A stretch of DNA of 64,000 bases, from positions 1,049,874 to 1,113,873 of the forward strand of contig NW_024037070.1 in assembly GCF_015706575.1 (NCBI RefSeq). The letters run 5' to 3'. Position 1 is the stretch's first letter. Each line of letters opens with the position of its first letter. The DNA is from Patiria miniata (Eukaryota > Echinodermata > Asteroidea > Valvatida > Asterinidae). Both the position numbers and the translations under genes were made by a program. Below the pieces are notes generated by a model that did not search any database, was not told where the DNA came from, and was given only the letters and a program-made list of their open reading frames with translations. This document shows positions 58,480 through 64,000 of this stretch, piece after piece.

Positions 58480-58890
58480 GTAAAGTGAAACATCAAATGC
58501 ATTTTGCAAAAGATCGAATACATATACGATGAAATATCAAACATATATACTTGTAAAACATCGCTCACATATTTGAGAATATCGCAAATATATTGTAAAA
58601 CATCACACATAATTGTATCGAAATCGTTGCACATTTAATGTAAAACACCGCATACATAATTGAAAATATCGCACATATATTGTAAAACATCGCACATATA
58701 TATTGAAATTCGCACATAAATGTAAAACATCGCACGTATATATTGAACATCACACACAATATTGAAAAACATCGCACACATATATTGAACATTGCACACA
58801 CATACTGAACATCACACATAAATGTAAAAGATAACACATAAATATTGAACATCAAACATATATATTGTGAAACATTGATTTTTGCAACGT
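58480..58890 (-). repeat. GTGCGATGTT minisatellite, right arm
   Basis: The reverse array AACATCGCACATATATTG is the counterpart of 55668-56130 in unit type and order of drift. It forms the outer part of the right arm of the foldback. Confidence 0.85.
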
Positions 58891-58909
58891 TTGACACGCC
58901 ATAGACTAC

Positions 58910-60085
58910 ATGTACCTTATTATTATTCATTAGACTCTAGCTTTTCTACACTAGTTACTTTGTTTTATCACCTCTTTAGCAATGACTGTTTATTCATAAT
59001 CCCTATGTGGTTTGCCCAGGAATGTGAGGCACTGGCCAACATCCTGTGGTCTAGATAAGCTTTGTTCACCAACAAGAGCACACACATGTTGTAAAGTTTT
59101 GTGATTTAAAGAAAGTTTTCACAGCGCAGGCTGCGCTTTGCTGCCATGCGGCCACTGACGAGGAATAAAAACAGTACATTTTCCATCTAAACTTGAAGAG
59201 CCTGTTGTCCCTGGTCACACATGATTTTCCATTTGTAAGGTTTTAATAGGGTATCTGTTGATCTTGGTTGCTTTGGAAAGGTAACATCATAAGGAATCCA
59301 AATTTACCATTACTTTTCATGTCAGAGTAATTTGAAGTATGATGACACGTTCACTTGTCAAAAATTGTTGCCTGTGAAGAATTTTTGGCACTTTTGTGCC
59401 CAAGTTGTAATTTTTTTTGTCAAAAAATCACGAAATATGTCGTCTGTATACAAGTACTTGTACTCATACTCTGAAGTACTCATACTCGTACTTGGAAGTA
59501 CAAGTACTCATACTCGTAGACCTGTATATACTTGTAAGTTGTACTCAGAAGTACTCAAACTCATACTCGGCAACCTAGGGGAAAAAAGTACCGGTATTCG
59601 CATTTGGTTGAAAGTTGCTATGCACCTAGACCTTTTTATGTGTTATTTTGAGGTAAATTTTCAATAAAATTAAGAATTTTACCTCCAAAAAAAGAAAATT
59701 GTAGATTTTGTGGATTTCATTTATCTGTTCATACTTGTTACCAACATGTGAAATTAGCCAGTATTGTGTCCTTATGAAAGTTGTGTACTGCATATATGTA
59801 CATGTACATGTATTTTTATATTTTACTCTCGGGTACATATATTCCCAGCCTCAGATTTTTTTTCATAAGCCTCATATTCTTGAGTCATCCAAAGAAGTCC
59901 AGAGGTCTAGTGAATCAGTTGGTAGACTGTTTCGCCAAGGGATACTATTTATGACAAAGAAACAACAAGGTCAGTTGCAATCGAGTTTGGATATTTATCT
60001 ACCAATCCAGTACTCGGGCTGCCCCTTCTCATCACATACATGTAGCATCATCATTTCTGACTAGCCGAGAGGACATCTGATTTAA
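58910..60085. other. AT-rich stretch with a small AGTACTCATACTC repeat
   Basis: Mostly unrecognised. At 59450-59580 the words GTACTCATACTCGTA and TACAAGTACT recur about eight times with drift, a minor minisatellite. Frames at 59332-59667 and 59708-60064 (+) show no known motif. Confidence 0.5.
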
Positions 60086-60089
60086 CATA

Positions 60090-60542
60090 TGTGACCCGCT
60101 CTGCAAAAATGAGTCTGATGTCGCATAGCTTGAATTCCAGCTTTTACCACTTTTAAATGGAAACAGTGAAAATTTGCTCAAAATTTGGATTTTTTTTGTT
60201 TTTGTTTTATTTTGGTTGTTTGATTGTTTTAGTTCAGATATCTTACACAGAAATTTAAATATTGTAAGAAAAAGACTAACAAATTTATGATTTTTGGTGC
60301 TTTTCTTGGTTAGTTACTGTGTATTTGTAATTTTTAAACCCTTTTTTCTTCATTGAGACATTTCTTGCTTTGCAAAAACTTGACGGAATTAAAAAAGGCA
60401 CAACAGTGCTACCAAACGTCCTGGAGAGGTCTGTGATATACACGTACCAAATGAAAGCTTACTTCATTCCCATTTTATTAATGTAGTTAACTCAAAATTT
60501 CAGTTTTGCCACAACAGACTCATTTTTGTGGAGCGGGTCACA
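60090..60542. mobile_element. 453 bp MITE, TA target duplication
   Basis: Inverted ends of about 28 bp begin TGTGACCCGCTC(T/C)(G/A)CAAAAA and include ATGAGTCTG. TA lies on both sides (60088-60089 and 60543-60544). The AT-rich interior encodes nothing. The TA duplication fits a Tc1/mariner-type parent. Confidence 0.85.
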
Positions 60543-60544
60543 TA

Positions 60545-62280
60545 TGAGCTCCAATATTGAACACAATCATTCATTTCGGACAAACACACAAGCTCAACCG
60601 CACCTAACGCTACAAAATACTACTAGTAGTAAACTGTAGTATGCAGTACTTTAGCCTTTATAAGTGAGCACAGCACTCACAAAGATAGTACTTTCTAGTA
60701 TTTGGGTACCTGCATACATAATTTTTGTAGTACTTTGTAGTATGTGGTACTGTTCTCCAAATGAACTCTTAGGGGGTTAGGGTTAACACATTTTGAATGG
60801 AACCACATTCGCCATATTTGCACTTCATCATACAATGTAGTATCGTCATTATATTTCACAAACTGCAACGGAATAAGTAAACAATGGTCATACATTAGCC
60901 CAAACCACTGGTACATGTATGGAGTGTTCCTGTTTTCATGCCAACACCTAAATCTGTCAAATGCTCAGCAGTGTCCATTTATATTTTTTAACATTAGTTA
61001 TTTTTTCCCTTCTGAAGATGTGCAGACTGATGTGTATACAGTATGAGACATGATGAACACTGAAGAACAAAACTCTGATCAGACTAAGCTGGATTCGAAA
61101 ATTGTCATCTTCTTTTTTGTTTTGTTTAATTAAAGGTACATTTTAAACAATTTGAATAAAACAATGTGAGGCTTTTATAAATGAAAATTAAATGTCAACA
61201 AAAAATTTAAAGATATAGTCCATCATTTGTAATTTGTGCATTTTGTTCGTTTGAAGCAACAAAAGTGTTCAAAATCTAATGAAGGATACTGAACAACTAA
61301 CCTGATCAAGTTTCAGCTCAGCTTCAGCTGTATTAATTCCGAGAAAAACAGCATTCTAGGATCTCAATTTCAAATCAAAAGTCGCTGAATCATGTTTTGA
61401 ATTGTTTTGAATTGCAGCTATACGCGATGTCGCGCACTGATCCGACGAATTATAGCAACCGCGCGCGCCTATGCATCGTGCCAATGCTTGCGCGCACTGC
61501 GCCGAATAACAGAACGAACTGCTACCGGTAATTTAAATTTTCCTACGGTGCGTCTTAAGACGCACCGTTGGAAAGGCCTTCTTTCGTTGATTACTTCAAA
61601 ATGACAGCTTGCCAGAAAGAATCATTTCACAGGGACTTTAGTCCACTTACTATCTTTCAACCAAGTATGTATGTTTTTCAACAATAATACGCCGGTTACT
61701 TTTTCGGATGGCTGCAAATGATGGACTATAGCTTTAATATGAATGGCTTCTGCTGATATTATAAACCGTATAGGAGCAATGCAAAATTTTGTTATTCTTG
61801 CTGGGGGGGGGGGGGGCTGCACGGACACCGTCTTTCAATGGGAACGCTATTAAAACTGAATTCATGGTCTTCTCAGACACTAGGTATCACTATACTCGTT
61901 CCACGGGACGGTAAAATAAACGGCCAATCACAAAAAAAAAGGGTTTTCACAAAACATTAATGAACAACTTGATTAGGCACTTCATGTTAAACCCGCTAAT
62001 CATTTTCCCCAGTGGCTAAGATTCCAGGGGTGAGATGACTGGGGGCGACAATTTTTGCTATGGGGTCGTTCCCCCGCCCAAACACCCCTCAACCCCCTCT
62101 TTTCCACAGATTTTGTCATAGTTTCAAACAATGCATGTTCTTTGCCTGTTCCTATTTCTGGATGAAGGATCGATTAGGAACACAGGCCACATACGGGGTT
62201 GAGACATAAAAACAAATTTTGGTTATTGTAAACATAGTAAGATATAATTATAGTAAAAGTGCTTTAATCAAACTCAAGAA
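60545..62280. other. No gene recognised; small palindrome at 61.55 kb
   Basis: A 24 nt perfect palindrome, CGGTGCGTCTTAAGACGCAC-centred, is at 61545-61568 within a locally GC-rich zone (61400-61570). A G-run lies at 61803-61816. Short frames (61407-61604 plus, 61622-61828 minus) have no known motif. Confidence 0.45.
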
Positions 62281-62349
62281 AGACTGAAGTGCTTGGGTTC
62301 ACTGTCCTTAATTCCTGTGCTCTTAGGCTTTTCACATAAGTTCCACCTC

Positions 62350-63640
62350 AACACTAGAAAGACCATGGAGGTAGGAATAGAAGGAGTTAGCACAAGCACA
62401 GATCAAACGGGCCATGTCTCACGCTGCCATCGATCAGATAACGACCGCAAACAAAGTAAACACATTCCATGCTCAGCCTTCCGAAAACTGCAAAACCCGC
62501 AAAAACGCATGCGCATTGCATGCGGCTTACGGAGAACTTATGGAGACATCGCCAAAAAAAATGTGTTTTTTTTTAAGTGCTAAGCATTGCTAAGTTACGA
62601 TGCTTACATCATTTGAAAGCGGTACCTTTCTGAAACATTTGCTGTTATTTTTATTCACAGGACATGGCAGGAAGCTGCCAAAAATGTCACATTTATCCGA
62701 AATATGAAAATATTACTTGCCAAATGAATTATTGGCCAATTTTCATTGTTTAAAAGATGACATGACAAAGATTTTCGTTGCGCATCCGAAAAACAAGACC
62801 CGAATAGCGTGCATAAGCTCAAAAGGTACTGCACATGTCCGAAGTATATATTTGATTGTTGGATGGTAGGAAGTATGCACTCCAGTCAGGCTTCTTTGGA
62901 AGTGAACGGAGCTAGCGGTCGGCACTAGACATAGCATTCAAGGGGATTAACGGCGGTCGTTAAAGGGAATGTACATCATTGGCTTTTGCTGTAATTTTCA
63001 GAAATGAACTATTTGAGGGGTTAGTATAATAGATCAAATATTGTTACACTGACATGGTTGAAGTTTTGTGTTCGAAAATGCTGGGAAAAACCAAGAAAAA
63101 CAAAAATGTTAAAGTAGTCTGGTTCCATGACACCACTAAAGATGAAATGGATCCATTTATAAATGCTGGAAAATTGTAAGGTAAGGGAACCTGAGTCTAG
63201 CTGGCCTGCACCCGTTCATGAACATGTAACCAATAGCAAAAAACATTTGGACTGAAAAAAGGGTAAATTTGGAGCAGTACGGTAGTTGAACAATAGTTGA
63301 AAAAAGCCAGGTTTTTCCAACGGTGGTCGGCCGACCACCGTTGGAAATGTATACAAAAATACCATTTTCTTGAATATGACTTCACACCAGGTGCCATAAT
63401 TTTACAGGATGCTTTAGAGTAGACTGTCATTTACCAACATCCTAGTAAAGTATTTCGTAAAAACTTGGTAGTTTTATTTTTTGATGTTGGCAAATGTTGT
63501 ATATTCCCTTTAAAATGTCAATGCGCTGCATGATATCCCATAGCACACCATAGTGTCCCGGAATATGCTAATTGGATTAAAACCAGGGGGATTTTCGTGC
63601 TTACTCTTTCTATTCCTACCTCCACGGAAAGACTAAAGTG
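62350..63640. repeat. Inverted pair bracketing a TTAA MITE
   Basis: 62353-62392 (GAAAGACCATGGAGGTAGGA, ATAGAAGGAGTTAGCAC) is the reverse of 63597-63638. It may be the arms of an older element that received the MITE at 62964. Outer boundaries are unclear. Confidence 0.55.
62964..63509. mobile_element. TTAA MITE, copy 2 (546 bp)
   Basis: It matches 47805-48323 along its whole length with the same ends AGGGAATGTACATCATT and is flanked by TTAA (62960-62963 and 63510-63513). The central palindrome here is perfect over 34 nt (63314-63347), centred on GGTGGTCGGCCGACCACC. Confidence 0.9.
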
Positions 63641-63859
63641 TATGGGTCCTGTGTATATTTTGTGTATTACAGCAAAAGAGTAACAATGTTGTATTGGTAT
63701 TGTGGCCCTGAAGGGACATACAAGTAACCACCGTTAATATCTTCTGGTCGACATGGATTTTTTTTCATGACTAGTCATGATTTTTTTTATAAAAACTGTT
63801 TGCACTAACCTTGTGATACATTTGCACGACTAGGCGTACATTTTTGGAAGATTTTTACC

Positions 63860-64000
63860 CCTCAGCTGAGAGGCTCAAGGGGTATTGTCATCGCCTACGG
63901 CGTCCGTCCGTATGTCTGTCGGGCTGTTCTGACCATACCCCCCTTGTGGGGTGATGTTCCTTTCAGGACACATCACCCCACTATTTTCACAATAGAAAAA
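63860..64000 (+). repeat. Start of a repeat running out of the window
   Basis: CTCAAGGGGTATTGTCATCG followed by CCTACGGCGTCCGTCCGT resembles a start motif I associate with dispersed repeats in marine animals. Only 140 bp are present, so the class cannot be stated. Confidence 0.35.

Larger units (their letters stand above)
55651..58903. mobile_element. 3.25 kb foldback with GCGATGTT minisatellite arms
   Basis: The perfect 22 bp ends begin TATGGCGTGTCAAACGTTGC, and GACTAC flanks both sides (55645-55650 and 58904-58909). Next come arrays of GTGCGATGTT(T/C)(A/T)A units at 55668-56130 and, inverted, 58480-58890. Further inverted segments are 56141-56330 versus 58260-58455, and 56490-56760 versus 57820-58037. 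Mirror-image frames at 56484-56774 and 57765-58037 reflect the arms. The middle holds a diverged direct repeat (57116-57385 and 57530-57800). No known transposase is seen. Confidence 0.85.

Overview
This 64 kb window is eukaryotic, AT-rich, intergenic or deeply intronic DNA in which I can find no convincing host protein-coding gene. It is almost wholly built from transposable-element debris. The mix (a DIRS-like retroelement fossil, a Penelope-like element with a GIY-YIG domain, a CR1/Jockey-group LINE, tRNA-headed SINE-like units, many inverted-repeat DNA elements, and frequent ACATGTA words) suggests a marine invertebrate. An amphioxus, hemichordate, echinoderm or mollusc would fit, but this is inference and no marker gene fixes the species.

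Layout. 1-3.0 kb: a dispersed repeat family and a 1.4 kb tandem duplication. 3.0-6.1 kb: Penelope-like 3' half joined to a DIRS-like fossil that carries a SINE. 6.3-9.25 kb: a degenerate tandem array split by a 914 bp TIR element with TA target duplication. 12.0-16.3 kb: a 4.3 kb inverted-arm element with retroelement debris inside. 17-19.8 kb: foldbacks and fragments. 20-23.4 and 25.9-26.8 kb: repeats packed with TGACGTCA palindromes; one is interrupted by a 1.72 kb element bearing a 25 bp box spaced about every 183 bp. 23.9-24.5 kb: a 33 bp minisatellite and a Tc1-like transposase N-terminus. 27-46.5 kb: a tower of nested palindromic elements, many with exact 9 bp target duplications, plus a hAT element, hAT-like MITEs and minisatellite-armed foldbacks. 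47.7-48.3 and 62.9-63.5 kb: two copies of a TTAA MITE. 50.3-54.9 kb: a LINE split by a CACCCG-ended element, itself split by a GGGTCATTCC-ended element that still holds a conserved coding domain. 55.65-58.9 kb: a 3.25 kb foldback with minisatellite arms. 60.1-60.5 kb: a TA-flanked MITE.

The most notable system is a group of foldback elements whose termini read TAG...CTA and which make 9 bp target duplications (called here A, C, E and H, with B allied). They range from about 1.9 kb down to 48-61 bp. Their A-type terminal block of about 85 bp can itself fold into a hairpin, whose stem is kept by paired changes in a diverged subfamily. At least six insertions lie in or against such terminal blocks. 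No genes cooperate in a pathway here; the interactions are insertions, amplification and decay of elements. All identities rest on reading the sequence by eye; no searches were run.
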